A DNA stretch of 64,000 bases from Synechococcus sp. BIOS-U3-1. GTDB taxonomy: Bacteria > Cyanobacteriota > Cyanobacteriia > PCC-6307 > Cyanobiaceae. The position numbers and the translations under genes are program-made. The stretch is taken from positions 1,488,001 through 1,552,000 of the forward strand of contig NZ_CP047936.1 in the NCBI RefSeq assembly GCF_014279975.1. The letters run 5' to 3'. The notes beneath the pieces were generated by a model. That model had not been told where the DNA came from, searched no databases, and saw only the letters and a list, made by a program, of their open reading frames with translations. Shown here piece by piece: positions 49,437 through 59,430 of this stretch (the stretch's first letter is position 1; each line of letters opens with the position of its first letter).

Positions 49437-50981
49437 TTAAGAGCGCGACTGACGCAGCAAACGGGCCAGAGGGTTGCGACTGCCACGACCGCGGCTTTCA
49501 GGTTCTGGTGTTGGATCGGACTGCGGATCAACGGCTGCGTTGCGCGATGGATCAGCGTCCTGGCCCTGAGAAAACCGCTCAACAGCTGCCGCATCGGGAC
49601 CAGGTTCCTTCAGACCACACACGTCCCTGTACATCTGGTCGTACTCAAGGGCCGAGCGCGCCCAGCTGTAGTCCTCACGCATGCCTCGCAGCTGGAGCTG
49701 TTTCCAGCTGTCCTGATGGCGGTAGGCCTCCCAGGCGCGCACAAGCGCGGTATAGAAGTCGACAGCTTCAAATCGATCGAAACAAAAGCCTGTTCCCACA
49801 GCGTTGCGGGGATCGTGCGGCGGCACGGTGTCCACTAGGCCGCCAACTTTGCGGACAACCGGCACACTGCCGTATCGCATGGCATTGAGCTGACTGATAC
49901 CACAAGGTTCAAAACGACTCGGCATCAGGAAGGCATCGCTGCCAGCATAGATGAGCCGAGAGAGTGCATCGTCGTAGGTGAGGAACACCGAAACCCTGCC
50001 CGGATGGCGAGAGGCGAGCTGCCACAGACCGGACTCCAGTCCGCGTTCACCAGTCCCGAGCACCACAATCTGGGTATCGGTGTAGGCCAATAGCCGATCG
50101 GCAACTTGAAGGAGCAGATCCACGCCTTTCTGATCAACCAGACGCGTCACCATGCCCAAGACAAAGGCGTCATCTCGCACTTCAAGCCCCATCCGCTCCT
50201 GCAGAACGCGCTTGCAAACCAGCTTGCCGCTGAGATCATCAGCGCTGTAATTCGCCGGCAGGGTCTTATCTGTGGCGGGGTTCCAAGCCTCTAGATCGAT
50301 GCCATTGAGGATGCCTCGCAGCTTGCCGGAGATGTAGTTCAGCAACCCCTCCAGTTTTTCGCCGTACTCGGAGGTGCGTATCTCCTGCGCATAAGTCGGC
50401 GAGACCGCATTGACCCCCTCGGCGTAGAGCAGTGCTGCCGCCATGGTGTGATCACCCTGCATGTACCAGGGGCACCAGGTGATGCGATCCAGCTTCCAGC
50501 GCCAAGGCCCCTGGTATTTGAGGTTATGGATGGTGAAGACCGTGCTGATTTCTGGGTCCTGATGCATCCAGACCGGGATCATCCCCGTGTGCCAGTCATG
50601 GCAATGCAGCACCTGGGGCTTCCAGACATTCCAGGAGAACTCCGCCGCCGCACTGGCGAAGAAGGTGAAACGCCAGTCTTCGTCTTCGCCGCCGTAGATC
50701 CGCTCCGGATCAAACACGGGATGCCCCACCAGATAGAGAGGCAGGCCATTGGTGGGATGGCGGGTCTCGAAGACTGCAAATTCAGTGCCCATGGTCTGGG
50801 CACGCCAAATGGGTTCAGCTGGGATATCCAGCTGGCTCCAGAGCTTGCTGTAGCCCGGCATGATCAGGCGCACGTCGTGGCCGAGTTGGGCCAGTGCCGG
50901 AGGCAAGGAGCCAACCACATCGCCCATACCGCCCACCTTCACCATGGGTGCGCATTCAGCGGCGGCAAACAGCACACGCAT
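49437..50981 (-). CDS. glgA: Glycogen synthase (ADP-glucose)
   Basis: The 514-residue GT5 enzyme opens [26 protein letters not shown], containing the K-x-G-G ADP-glucose site. [20 protein letters not shown], and the C-terminal [22 protein letters not shown] are all present. A ~35-residue polar tail follows the catalytic domain. It extends glycogen chains from ADP-glucose. Confidence 0.97.
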   Translation of the reverse strand: MRVLFAAAECAPMVKVGGMGDVVGSLPPALAQLGHDVRLIMPGYSKLWSQLDIPAEPIWRAQTMGTEFAVFETRHPTNGLPLYLVGHPVFDPERIYGGEDEDWRFTFFASAAAEFSWNVWKPQVLHCHDWHTGMIPVWMHQDPEISTVFTIHNLKYQGPWRWKLDRITWCPWYMQGDHTMAAALLYAEGVNAVSPTYAQEIRTSEYGEKLEGLLNYISGKLRGILNGIDLEAWNPATDKTLPANYSADDLSGKLVCKRVLQERMGLEVRDDAFVLGMVTRLVDQKGVDLLLQVADRLLAYTDTQIVVLGTGERGLESGLWQLASRHPGRVSVFLTYDDALSRLIYAGSDAFLMPSRFEPCGISQLNAMRYGSVPVVRKVGGLVDTVPPHDPRNAVGTGFCFDRFEAVDFYTALVRAWEAYRHQDSWKQLQLRGMREDYSWARSALEYDQMYRDVCGLKEPGPDAAAVERFSQGQDADPSRNAAVDPQSDPTPEPESRGRGSRNPLARLLRQSRS

Positions 50982-51053
50982 GGACGATCGATCCGGCTAA
51001 GCGGCGCGACTGTAAGCGCAATGCCGTTTGATCAGGGCCAGTAATCAGGCCAA

Positions 51054-51734
51054 TCAGGGCAGCACGGTGACCGGAGTACCGACCCGCACCAGCTCAAAGA
51101 TCTCCTGCACGTTCTCCTCGTAAAGACGCACACAGCCGTGAGAGACGGCGCGGCCCACGGTCCAGCGATAGGGGGTGCCGTGGAAGCCAGCCACTGTGCA
51201 GCCATCGATATCGAGGTATTGCTCTCCATCCCAGCCTGCTCGGCCTTTGCAGTCGCGGTAAAAGCCGATCCAGCGACTACCAAGTGGGTTGGTTGCATCA
51301 TCAGGGCCTAGCTTCTTGCCATTGACCGGGTGGGTCCACACCGGTTTCTTCACCTTCTGCATCACGCGAAAACGTCCTGCAGGGGTTTCCCAGCCCACGG
51401 TTCCGACCGCAGCTGGAAAGCGTCGGGTGAGCACACCGTCATGGAGCACCAGCAGCTGGCGGTGCTGACGATCAAGAATCAGCTGTAAACCAAGACGCTG
51501 CAGCAGATCATCGGGAACTCGTTGCATGGATTCAGCGTCGGAGACAGCTGCTGCTAGTGGGGGGATGGGGTCGGGTTCGCGTTGGGTTGAGGTCTGAGTT
51601 GACGACTGAGTGGACTGCTCAGCAGCCTCAATGATTGGTGAATCGGTCTCAACGGACAACGCTGCGCCAGGAACAATCAGCAGCACTGCGGCCAGAGCCG
51701 ACAGGCCTGAAACGAAGGGGATGCGAACCGGCAT
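51054..51734 (-). CDS. L,D-transpeptidase (YkuD domain)
   Basis: A signal peptide or anchor (residues 9-28) is followed by a Ser/Thr/Gln linker and a YkuD domain (about 85-226). The catalytic HGTPYRWTVGRAVSHGCVRL motif carries His and Cys. It forms 3-3 cross-links or attaches proteins to peptidoglycan in the periplasm. It lies downstream of menB by 34 bases. Confidence 0.92.
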   Translation of the reverse strand: MPVRIPFVSGLSALAAVLLIVPGAALSVETDSPIIEAAEQSTQSSTQTSTQREPDPIPPLAAAVSDAESMQRVPDDLLQRLGLQLILDRQHRQLLVLHDGVLTRRFPAAVGTVGWETPAGRFRVMQKVKKPVWTHPVNGKKLGPDDATNPLGSRWIGFYRDCKGRAGWDGEQYLDIDGCTVAGFHGTPYRWTVGRAVSHGCVRLYEENVQEIFELVRVGTPVTVLP

Positions 51735-51768
51735 CGCTGCGCCAAACAGGGGATTTCTCCCTGTTTAG

Positions 51769-52644
51769 CTAGGGCAGCCAGGGAGAAGAAGAGAAATCAG
51801 GATCCCGCTTCTCCAAAAAGGCGTTGCGACCCTCCTGGCCTTCCTCCGTTCGATAGAAAAGATGGGTGGCTTGCCCCGCCAGCTCCTGGAGGCCCGCCAG
51901 CCCGTCGGTCTCGGCATTAAAGGCAGCCTTAAGGCAGCGAATCGCCGTGGGGCTGTGCTGTAACACCTCGCGCGCCCAGCGCACGCCCTCCGTCTCCAGC
52001 TCCTGCAGAGGGACCACGTCATTCACCAGCCCCATCGCCAACGCCTGCTCAGCCCCATAACGACGACAAAGGAACCAAATCTCCCGCGCCTTGCGCTGAC
52101 CCACTACCCGCGCCAGATAGCCGGCACCGAATCCGCCATCGAAGCTTCCGACCCGCGGACCGGTCTGGCCGAACACGGCATTGTCTGCTGCGAGACTCAG
52201 GTCGCAAAGTAGATGCAGCACCTGGCCGCCACCGATCGCATAGCCGGCCACCAGAGCGATCACGACTTTGGGCAGGCTGCGGATCATCCGCTGCAGATCG
52301 AGAACATTGAGACGCGGAAGTCCCTGCTCATCGAGATAGCCGCCGTCGCCACGGACGCTCTGATCACCGCCGGCGCAGAAGGCATAGCCGCCGTCGTCTG
52401 CAGGACCAACCCCGGTGAACAGCACCACACCGATGCTGCTGTCATCACGAATGCGCGCAAATGCATCGCAGAGCTCCGCCACGGTGCGTGGACGAAAGGC
52501 ATTGCGTTTCTGCGGTCGATTGATGGCGACCCTGGCGATGCCTGTCTCGCAGCGATCGAGCAACACATCCTCGTACTGACACCAGGGCTGCCACATCGCC
52601 CCTGAATCACCGGGCAAGACCGCGCGGGATAACGACTCAGCCAT
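51769..52644 (-). CDS. menB: 1,4-dihydroxy-2-naphthoyl-CoA synthase
   Basis: The 291-residue crotonase-fold enzyme has [16 protein letters not shown], the oxyanion-hole [20 protein letters not shown], and [19 protein letters not shown], all MenB hallmarks. It closes the second ring in phylloquinone synthesis, which supplies the PSI A1 acceptor. It begins 14 bases after menD. Confidence 0.96.
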   Translation of the reverse strand: MAESLSRAVLPGDSGAMWQPWCQYEDVLLDRCETGIARVAINRPQKRNAFRPRTVAELCDAFARIRDDSSIGVVLFTGVGPADDGGYAFCAGGDQSVRGDGGYLDEQGLPRLNVLDLQRMIRSLPKVVIALVAGYAIGGGQVLHLLCDLSLAADNAVFGQTGPRVGSFDGGFGAGYLARVVGQRKAREIWFLCRRYGAEQALAMGLVNDVVPLQELETEGVRWAREVLQHSPTAIRCLKAAFNAETDGLAGLQELAGQATHLFYRTEEGQEGRNAFLEKRDPDFSSSPWLP

Positions 52645-52658
52645 GACAGCGATGACGA

Positions 52659-54389
52659 TCAGGCCTCCGTTGTACCGCCCCGCGACCGCTGCAGCGCGGT
52701 GACCGTGATCTCTCGCAGCTGATGACGCAGTTCGGCATCAGCGGATCGATCCGTACAAACGCGTAGCAGCGCAGTGCGCTGCTGCGACAGTCCCCACTCC
52801 AGAGCCGACTGCAGATCCTCGAGCCTGGTCAGCTGACGGGCGGGCACCGCATGGGCCGCTGCCAGGGCCAGAGGATCTAGGCGCTGCGGCATGGCGAACA
52901 GCTGATCCAACGAGCTGGATGCAACGGAGGCAATCGGCAGCTGGGCAAAGATGCCACCTCCGTCGTTATCAATCAGTAGCACCAGCAGAGGTGGTGAGGC
53001 CTCACTCGCCAGCAGCCAGCCGTTGCTGTCGTGCTGCAGCGCAAGATCACCGCAGATCAGCACAGTGGGGCCCTGAACGCGGGCAAGACCAAGGGCAAGC
53101 GACAGGGTGCCGTCGATGCCTGAAGCCCCGCGAAAGCTGAAGCAACGACGCGCCCCGAGGTCAGCAGCAGCGAAGGTCTGCCAGTCGCGCACAGGACTGC
53201 TGGCCGCAAGCATCAACGGCAACCCCTCAGGCAACAGTTCAGGCAAGGCCTTCATCAGTGCGGGCTCGGTAACCCCGCCTGCAGCCGGCAAATGCTGATC
53301 CAGAACCTGTTGCACGTGCGCATCGGCCTGAGCCCATTGCGCCAGCAAGCCCCTCGAACTGGAAGGGCTGAAGCGGGCATTCACGCTGATGGCATTCCAC
53401 CAAGCCACCAGGCCACTGCTGTACTGCTGGGATAACCCCAGTGGATCCAGGCAGCGGGGTTCGCCTTCACTGATCAAAAGCTGGCCGGAACCAAGGCTGC
53501 TCAACCAAGTCTCTAGACGGCGGCTTGCAGGGAGTGGACCCAAACGCAGCACTTGAAGGCCTGCCTCAGCAGCAGGCAGAGAGTGCGGCAACAGCAGCTC
53601 CCAGTGGCGAATCAAATGGGGCAAACCCGCGGGAATCGCGGCCAGCTGATCGGCCAGCACTGGCCAGCCACTGCTCTCAGCGACTGCCCTGAGTGCCTGC
53701 TGATATGCGGGCCTGTCTGCTTCAAGACCGCGCCAAGGTCCAGCCACCACAACACCGGGACGAGACCAATCGAGGCCCACCGGTGGCTGAGTCGCAGCGG
53801 TAACCCGTGACCGGCAAAGCTGATGCTGCTGATGAGCGGCCCACTCCCAACCAGACCAGGCCTGCTGCTGGTCTTCGCGGCTGGGATGCAAAGGCTCCTC
53901 AAAAGGGAGATTGAGATGAACCGGCCCGGGATACGAAAGCGTTTGTTCCCAAGCTCCACAAGCCAGCGATTCCAACTGGGCCTGCGAGAGCAGGTGCAGG
54001 CCATCAAGGGGTCCGGTCGTGAACAAACGACAAACCGACGCCAGAAACTCCTCCTGATTCACCGTCTGGTTGGCGCCGCAGTTCTTCAGGCGCTGCGGCC
54101 GATCGGCGGTGAGCAACAGCAAGGGCAGAGCTGAGCGATCAGCCTCCACCGCAGCGGGCAGCAGATTGGCCACGGCAGTGCCCGAGGTCGTGATCACAGC
54201 CGCAGCACGTCCGGATGCAGCAGCCATCCCGAGGGCATGAAAGCCAGCGGAGCGCTCATCAATGGCTGTGGTCAACCTGAGCAATCCCCGTTCGGCCAAG
54301 CCACCCGCCGCCAGCGCCAAGGGTGCGGAACGACTGCCAGGGCAGAGCACCAGGCATTCCAGGCCTTGCTGCTCCAGGCACAGCAGCAA
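52659..54389 (-). CDS. menD: SEPHCHC synthase MenD (N-terminus extends beyond the conventional start)
   Basis: The ThDP enzyme has [13 protein letters not shown], the ThDP Glu in [23 protein letters not shown] and the late [13 protein letters not shown] motif. TTG at 54389 is the only conventional start, but it drops the first helix. The frame continues upstream to 54458 and encodes [22 protein letters not shown], a normal MenD beginning, with only rare start candidates (ATC 54452, CTG 54428). It catalyses the committed step toward phylloquinone and is divergent from lepB. Confidence 0.93.
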   Translation of the reverse strand: MLLCLEQQGLECLVLCPGSRSAPLALAAGGLAERGLLRLTTAIDERSAGFHALGMAAASGRAAAVITTSGTAVANLLPAAVEADRSALPLLLLTADRPQRLKNCGANQTVNQEEFLASVCRLFTTGPLDGLHLLSQAQLESLACGAWEQTLSYPGPVHLNLPFEEPLHPSREDQQQAWSGWEWAAHQQHQLCRSRVTAATQPPVGLDWSRPGVVVAGPWRGLEADRPAYQQALRAVAESSGWPVLADQLAAIPAGLPHLIRHWELLLPHSLPAAEAGLQVLRLGPLPASRRLETWLSSLGSGQLLISEGEPRCLDPLGLSQQYSSGLVAWWNAISVNARFSPSSSRGLLAQWAQADAHVQQVLDQHLPAAGGVTEPALMKALPELLPEGLPLMLAASSPVRDWQTFAAADLGARRCFSFRGASGIDGTLSLALGLARVQGPTVLICGDLALQHDSNGWLLASEASPPLLVLLIDNDGGGIFAQLPIASVASSSLDQLFAMPQRLDPLALAAAHAVPARQLTRLEDLQSALEWGLSQQRTALLRVCTDRSADAELRHQLREITVTALQRSRGGTTEA

Positions 54390-54489
54390 ACCAATCGCTG
54401 CAGCAAGATTGTCAGAAGCGTGACTCAGACCTGATGCCGAGGCTGATGCGATCCTCGTTCAAGGCCAACCCTCATTGCTGAAGCTGCTG

Positions 54490-55143
54490 ATGAGCGACCC
54501 GTCCGCCGACTCCACGACACGTCAGGGGAGCTGGCGCTCATTACTGATCTGGGTGCTGCTGGCATTACTGCTGCGCTGGCAGGTCGTCGAACCGCGCTGG
54601 ATTCCATCGGGATCGATGTTGCCCACCCTGCAATTACAGGACCGCATCCTGGTGGAGAAACTGCGTCCACGCTTTGATCGATTACGACACCAACCGCTTC
54701 CGCTGAACAGCATCGTGGTATTCAGGGTTCCTGAGCCACTGGTGCAAGCCGGCTATGACCCAGATGCTGCACTGATCAAGCGTTTAGTGGGTAGGCCCGG
54801 AGACCAGCTGGAGGTGCGTGATGGCCAGCTCATACGCAACGGTGACGTTGTGAGTGAGCCCTGGCTCAACGAAGCGATCGACTACGTGATGGCCCCGGTC
54901 ACGGTGCTCGACAACGAGTTATGGGTCATGGGCGACAACCGCAATGCCAGCCTTGATTCCCACCTCTGGGGTCCCCTGCCGGAAGCGGATGTGATCGGAA
55001 CGGCAATCCTGCGCTATTGGCCGCTCAACAGGTTCGGTCCGATTCGGTTCTCCCGACCGGACGCATTAGTGACGGAGAGCACAGCTGCGATAAGGTCAAA
55101 CACAAGACGGAGATCGATGGGATGTTTAACCCTGAGTTTCTGA
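54490..55143 (+). CDS. lepB: Signal peptidase I
   Basis: The start at 54490 gives 217 residues; a TTG at 54475 is possible. A single membrane anchor (about 17-32) precedes the catalytic Ser in IPSGSMLPTL, the general-base Lys in ALIKRLVGRPGD, and GDNRNASLDSHLWGPL. It cleaves signal peptides at the outer face of the inner membrane. The last 22 bases overlap the DUF760 gene. Confidence 0.95.
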   Translation: MSDPSADSTTRQGSWRSLLIWVLLALLLRWQVVEPRWIPSGSMLPTLQLQDRILVEKLRPRFDRLRHQPLPLNSIVVFRVPEPLVQAGYDPDAALIKRLVGRPGDQLEVRDGQLIRNGDVVSEPWLNEAIDYVMAPVTVLDNELWVMGDNRNASLDSHLWGPLPEADVIGTAILRYWPLNRFGPIRFSRPDALVTESTAAIRSNTRRRSMGCLTLSF

Positions 55144-55469
55144 CCACTGATAACCAGGAGGGTCAGCCCGTCAATGGCCTGATTCAGTACTTGCAGGATC
55201 AATCACCTGACGTGTTGCAGCGCGTAGCCAAATCGGCCAGTCCGGACATTCAGGACATCATTCGCCACAACGTTCAAGGATTGCTGGGAATGCTTCCCGG
55301 TGAACAGTTCGAGGTGAAAGTCACCTCCAATCGCGACAATCTGGCGAACATGCTTGCCTCCGCGATGATGACTGGTTATTTCCTGCGTCAGATGGAGCAG
55401 CGCAAGGAACTGGAAGAGACCCTGTTTGGGGACGATGAAATGGCGATTGACTCCGACACGGATCTCTGA
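55122..55469 (+). CDS. DUF760 protein
   Basis: The ATG at 55122 (MFNPEFLTTDN) gives 115 residues, the usual length of this cyanobacterial/plastid family. It has LIQYLQDQSPDVLQRVAKS, VQGLLGMLPGEQFEV and NLANMLASAMMTGYFLRQMEQR. DUF760 proteins are soluble and helical; their biochemical role in cyanobacteria is not established. It overlaps the end of lepB, so the two are probably transcribed together. Confidence 0.85.
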   Translation: MFNPEFLTTDNQEGQPVNGLIQYLQDQSPDVLQRVAKSASPDIQDIIRHNVQGLLGMLPGEQFEVKVTSNRDNLANMLASAMMTGYFLRQMEQRKELEETLFGDDEMAIDSDTDL

Positions 55470-55511
55470 TTCCAATTCGAGTCTGCAGTGATCAGCGTTT
55501 AGTTCGTTTGT

Positions 55512-56711
55512 TCACTGCGATGACTTAGCAGAGTCAGGAACAACGCCAAGGTTGAGAAGTGTTTGATCAATGCTTCCTAGGAACTCCCAGTTGCCTTCGC
55601 TAGGGGCCCATTCCCTCATCATGAGATGTTCGCGCAGTTGAACCACCTGTTGGGTTGAGAAGGTCAGCGGTGCTGAATAGTGGGCCGGCACCAGCCAGCG
55701 CAGATCACGCTGCTGTTCGAGAGCAGCCAACCAGGCGATCAACGCTTGTCGTTGCCTGGGCAGCACCAGACGCTCCAGAACAGGTGCCACCTGCAATCGT
55801 GGTTGATCGTCTCCCATCAGAGCCTTGGCCGAATCCAGCCACCCCGGCTTCCAGGCAAAGGGATAGATCCCGAAATGGGTTCTTGCACTGCGCAGACCAG
55901 GCCGAAAGGCGTACCGAATCACCTGCAGCCAACTAGGGACATCCAGCGGTTCAGGGCGAAGGTAGGAGGCAAACAACACAAGCCTCGCCCAGCCGCGGCG
56001 GCGATGATCCGGGGTGTCTTCAAAGGGTTGATCACCGCGATCACGGGCATGAAACAGCAACGGTGCAGGGTCGTGCTTAAAGACCTCCGGCGGTTGCGAA
56101 GAAATACCAACCAGGGCATCGGTCACCAGTAATGCAGCTGAGGGGCGGTGCAGGCAGCTCACCTCCTGAAAACGACCGACACCCAGATCCAAGGGCCCCA
56201 GTGAAATCCACTCGCACACCTCGCGATGGGGCACGCCATCGTCGAGCAACACCCTGGTTCGATTGGCGGGCACACCCAGCCAAGACAGCGGCAAATTGAT
56301 CGGGAAACTCCATTGGCCAGGACAGACCCAGAGATCAGCTTGCGGAAAGGCTCTGGCCAGCGGAGCCAACGGCAGCTTGTGCTCCAAACCTGAAGCGGTG
56401 GGCAACACAATGCTGAGCACCGCTCCATGTTCAGCTTCGAGGGTGCGAATCAGCGCAAGTAGCTCGCCGGTGGGCGGCAGCGGATTCACCAGCATCAGAC
56501 CGCCGGGAACCTTCACCACCGTTAGCCGGATCGGCACCGCCACGTAATAGACACCCTGAAGTTGCTCAAGGCTCCAGATCTGCCCGGGAATCAGCTCTTC
56601 AAAGTGGGTGGCACGGCGGCCATACGGATACAACGGCAGCAGTGGCCACCAGGGCCAGCTTTGGTCCTCTGGCGAGATGCCCTCAGTTGCACTCAGATCG
56701 CCTGCCATCAC
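55512..56711 (-). CDS. DUF4336 protein
   Basis: The 399-residue protein follows the DUF4336 pattern: RATHFEELIPGQIWSLEQLQGVYYVAVPIR, VVKVPGGLMLVNPLPPT, and a late LRWLVPAHYSAPL. The family resembles a metallo-beta-lactamase fold without a clear full metal site, and is widespread in phototrophs. It marks the last ordinary gene before the accessory region. Confidence 0.75.
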   Translation of the reverse strand: MMAGDLSATEGISPEDQSWPWWPLLPLYPYGRRATHFEELIPGQIWSLEQLQGVYYVAVPIRLTVVKVPGGLMLVNPLPPTGELLALIRTLEAEHGAVLSIVLPTASGLEHKLPLAPLARAFPQADLWVCPGQWSFPINLPLSWLGVPANRTRVLLDDGVPHREVCEWISLGPLDLGVGRFQEVSCLHRPSAALLVTDALVGISSQPPEVFKHDPAPLLFHARDRGDQPFEDTPDHRRRGWARLVLFASYLRPEPLDVPSWLQVIRYAFRPGLRSARTHFGIYPFAWKPGWLDSAKALMGDDQPRLQVAPVLERLVLPRQRQALIAWLAALEQQRDLRWLVPAHYSAPLTFSTQQVVQLREHLMMREWAPSEGNWEFLGSIDQTLLNLGVVPDSAKSSQ

Positions 56712-56735
56712 TCAAATCAGCTGTTCCATGGACTC

Positions 56736-56752
56736 ATTTTGTGCATCTGGGC
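56736..56752 (-). repeat. 17-bp att-like motif, inverted copy
   Basis: On the minus strand it reads GCCCAGATGCACAAAAT, identical in 16 of 17 bases to the plus-strand copy at 59443-59459. It lies 70 bases upstream of the recombinase gene. Confidence 0.7.
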
Positions 56753-56758
56753 AAAACC

Positions 56759-56790
56759 TTGTGCAAGTGGTTTTAGGGACATTTCAGGGA
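56759..56790 (+). repeat. Composite att-like element, copy A
   Basis: A TTGTGCAA box, 9 spacer bases, then GGGACATTTCAGGGA. The same order recurs at 59449-59478 and 61356-61385 with substitutions. It overlaps the left arm of the recombinase operator-like inverted repeat. Confidence 0.6.
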
Positions 56791-56823
56791 TAAAATTGGC
56801 GTACATGCCACCTTGTCCCTAAA
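56772..56823. promoter_or_regulatory. 10-bp inverted repeat flanking the recombinase promoter
   Basis: TTTAGGGACA (56772-56781) and its exact complement TGTCCCTAAA (56814-56823) are separated by 32 bases. The right arm ends on the first base of the start codon. This layout suits an autoregulatory operator or recombinase binding sites. Confidence 0.6.
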
Positions 56824-58046
56824 TGACAGAGTCGACTGGGCAACGCCGCAACAGCGCAAGGCTGAAGCGACTCTCTCAGTATCTCCGGACGCATCACTCT
56901 GATCGATACGGCCTCTCGTTACGACGAAAAACAAGGCCTTCAGGAGAAGAGCTGATCTACCTCTCCTTCAACACCCGCGCTGACGGATCGGGAGATCAGA
57001 GGTGGCTGAAGCTGACCTCCACCTATGAAGATCCCGACGTCGCGATCTCTAGAGCAGTCGACCAGGCACTGGCCAACTTCGACAAAGACCTCAAGCGCAA
57101 CGCAGGCGGGCCAGTCGGAAGCTCATTGGGCGTTTACCAGCGGCAGGCACTAAACCGCATCGAAGCCTCGGGGAATTCCGAGAAACATGCTTCGCGAAGG
57201 GTGAAATGGCTGAAATCCTGCGTGCAATGGCTCAGCGATCAGAACGGTCGAGCCACCAGCCGTGAAGACCTACTGAAATGGATCCAACATTGGCCGGCAG
57301 AAGCAAGGAGCCGGCGCGATGCCATCTCTGCAGCATGCCTCTTGTTCGATATCGCGACAGATGGGAAGAGACTGAATCCGGGTCAAGAAAACGCTTACAA
57401 GGAACCAGCTGCAGGGCAAGGAAAACCTGTCGAGCCAACTGAGGTGGAAAGAGTGATCCTGTCGCTCTGGGATCGAGCCAAGTCGTCTGAACTTGCTCAC
57501 GCCGCGGCCTGGCTCACATCCTGGGTCGCCCTCACAGGCGCAAGAGGATCCATGGTGATGTCCTCTGAGTTGATGTGGAAAATGAAAGGCAGTGTCGAAG
57601 TAGCCGTTGGGAGCTACGTGCGATGCCAAGACAACAAACGGGGCAGAAACCGCCCCGCCAACCTCTGCCCGTCTTGGCGTGATCTCCTAGAGAGCGTCGG
57701 GCCTCAACGTCTGCAAGAACCACCTGAGCGACTTCGCCTTGCAGCAAGCCCCTGGGACGAGAAGCCCACTCAGGATCAGCAACGAAAGACAGAGCAAGAG
57801 CTTGGTGCCGTACATGGCTGGATTTGGCGGGAACTCTCGGATGAGAAAGGCTTGAAGGAAGACCGCGATCTAATTGGCCTCCGCACACTGCGCCATAACG
57901 CAGCTCGACGACTACTGGAGGTCAAGCAATTGGACTTACTTCAGATCGCGGGTCTGCTCTCAACCTCAGAAGACATGCTTCGACGGACTTATGCAGACCA
58001 TCACCGATTCCGCTCGCACGAAATCATCCGAGAAGTCTTCGGATAG
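56823..58046 (+). CDS. Tyrosine-recombinase-like integrase, divergent catalytic site
   Basis: The 407-residue protein has an N-terminal DNA-binding-like part (about 1-200) and a C-terminal recombinase-like domain. LTGARGSM (near 240) supplies the first Arg. LRTLRHNAARRLLE (near 357) matches the second box, with Arg where His usually starts HxLRH. LLSTSEDMLRRTYADHH supplies the Tyr, but the usual GH is LL. So the Arg and Tyr residues are kept while one or two His are changed. It could be active with altered chemistry, or decayed. It heads the accessory region. Confidence 0.8.
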   Translation: MTESTGQRRNSARLKRLSQYLRTHHSDRYGLSLRRKTRPSGEELIYLSFNTRADGSGDQRWLKLTSTYEDPDVAISRAVDQALANFDKDLKRNAGGPVGSSLGVYQRQALNRIEASGNSEKHASRRVKWLKSCVQWLSDQNGRATSREDLLKWIQHWPAEARSRRDAISAACLLFDIATDGKRLNPGQENAYKEPAAGQGKPVEPTEVERVILSLWDRAKSSELAHAAAWLTSWVALTGARGSMVMSSELMWKMKGSVEVAVGSYVRCQDNKRGRNRPANLCPSWRDLLESVGPQRLQEPPERLRLAASPWDEKPTQDQQRKTEQELGAVHGWIWRELSDEKGLKEDRDLIGLRTLRHNAARRLLEVKQLDLLQIAGLLSTSEDMLRRTYADHHRFRSHEIIREVFG

Positions 58047-58080
58047 TGCGCGTCATGGTTCAACTGCGTCCTTCCCAATC

Positions 58081-58380
58081 TCAATCCAGCTCACCGCTTT
58101 TCACCTTCTGGTGAATGGCCCGCAGAAGATCTCGAATCAGCTCCTCATTGGTGGAGATACCACCACTGTGGCGATCACGACGGGCCTCAAAAAACAAGCT
58201 GCAACGCAGCTGCGTAAGCGTTGCCGCACCACCTGAATTCGCCAGATCCGCACAGGCATCAAACCCTCCCATCTGCTCATAGCCATTGATGGTGTGCGCG
58301 AAGCGAATCCAGCCGCTTAGATCACCCTCAGGCGAGGGGATCTTCTCAAGGATCAGTTCCGTGTTGGGAATAATGCTCAT
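58081..58380 (-). CDS. Hypothetical protein, 99 residues
   Basis: The frame encodes a soluble protein beginning MSIIPNTELILEKIPSPEGD. It has a plausible alpha/beta composition, with LIRDLLRAIHQKVKSGELD as a C-terminal helix. It is convergent with the integrase gene, 34 bases apart. No family is recognised. Confidence 0.65.
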   Translation of the reverse strand: MSIIPNTELILEKIPSPEGDLSGWIRFAHTINGYEQMGGFDACADLANSGGAATLTQLRCSLFFEARRDRHSGGISTNEELIRDLLRAIHQKVKSGELD

Positions 58381-58515
58381 GGCTATGGCCTGGGGCAGTT
58401 TCGGCTGACGTCCGCATCAGATTCGTAGTTTTTCTCCGATCGAAAATCCCCCAATGGAGGGATCCCAGAGAAGTCGAACTGATTCATCGTCGAGCAGAGA
58501 ACATCTGGGAGTCAT

Positions 58516-58698
58516 ATGACCACTTCGTTACCGCCAACAGGCAAATTCCCTGCAGAGCCCAACCAACTCGAGCGGGCAGAGCTGGCAGCACACCTTGAGG
58601 CGGAAGGTGTGACCCCACCGCCCAAACCACTGGAAAGTTTCACCAAGAAGGAGCTGGTTTCGATGCTGAAATCACTGCTGGGGGAGAGCCTGAAATGA
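58516..58698 (+). CDS. Small protein, 60 residues, SAP-like
   Basis: A good ribosome site (GGGAG) precedes the ATG. The sequence has a proline-rich start, then a charged helix pair ending ESFTKKELVSMLKSLLGE, reminiscent of a SAP-type helix-extended-helix. It overlaps the HD-gene start by ATGA, so they were an operon. Confidence 0.6.
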   Translation: MTTSLPPTGKFPAEPNQLERAELAAHLEAEGVTPPPKPLESFTKKELVSMLKSLLGESLK

Positions 58699-58820
58699 CC
58701 ATCACGCCCCGATACGGAGAAGCACTGCAATGGACCGATGCATTGCACCGAGATCAACGGCGCAAAGGTAAAGCCGTTCCCTACATCGCTCATCTGATTG
58801 CCGTCAGCTCCTTGTTCGAT
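58695..58820 (+). pseudogene. HD-domain phosphohydrolase, 5' fragment
   Basis: The first ~40 residues (YGEALQWTDALHRDQRRKGK, then VPYIAHLIAVSSL) match the start of SpoT-like HD-domain hydrolases, where HR..KG and YI.HL begin the metal site. The match ends near 58817. The frame then runs to 58910 through the opposite strand of the regulator gene and encodes nothing recognisable. The HD pair and the rest of the enzyme are gone. Confidence 0.7.
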
Positions 58821-59380
58821 AGCCCCTCTGTCAGACCCACAAGTACTTCCTTCTCCCTTTCTGTGATGTCGTTCGGGAGAACCATTGCAAAGGGGTTCGC
58901 ACCCACATAACCCGCTTTCTTCCTGACTTGTTCGGGGTAGTAGACGCCTCGTTTGGCAATGGCTCGCAGAGCTTTGACGAAGTCGCCATCCCCGTCAGAG
59001 ATGTTGGAGTTGAAGCAGATTCCTTCTGCCCCTGCCTCCAGGCACTCCTCAACGACAACAGCTGTTTCCTTTGCCAGGAAGATCAGGGTGTGGGTGTTCG
59101 GAGCAGTGGTCTTCAGTTCTTTGATGAGTGAGGGGCCGTAACCCTGTTCCAACTCATCGGTGAGGATGACGAGGTCAGGTGCCTGTACCGCTGCCTCTTG
59201 GAGTGCCTCCTTTTCACAGGTCACTGCCCAAAGCACTTTCCCCCTGAAGAACTCCAGAAGGTTCATTGCGGCCAGTAGTAGTGGGTTGCCAGCCACCAGG
59301 CCAATGGTCTGTCCTTTCAGGAGGGAACGAGCCTCGTCCTCCTCAATGGCTCTTGCTGGGGAGACGTGATTCAGCTTCAT
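58790..59380 (-). pseudogene. LuxR/NarL-type response regulator, 3'-truncated
   Basis: A receiver-like domain (about 22-140, DLVILTDELEQGYG and FLAKETAVVVEECLEAGAEG) is followed by the start of a LuxR helix-turn-helix: ITEREKEVLVGLTEGLSNKE. The recognition helix, which should follow as about 45 more residues, is absent; the frame ends after TAIR. DNA binding should be lost. The break point is the same place where the HD gene is cut. Confidence 0.75.
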
Positions 59381-59430
59381 GGAACCAGTTTGGCCACGAA
59401 TGGACTTGCGCTCTAATCATTGGTGACATT

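Noticed and set aside
58430-58475. ATCCC...GGGAT hairpin
   Set aside because: The stem is only 5 bp and no T-run follows, so it is not a credible terminator.
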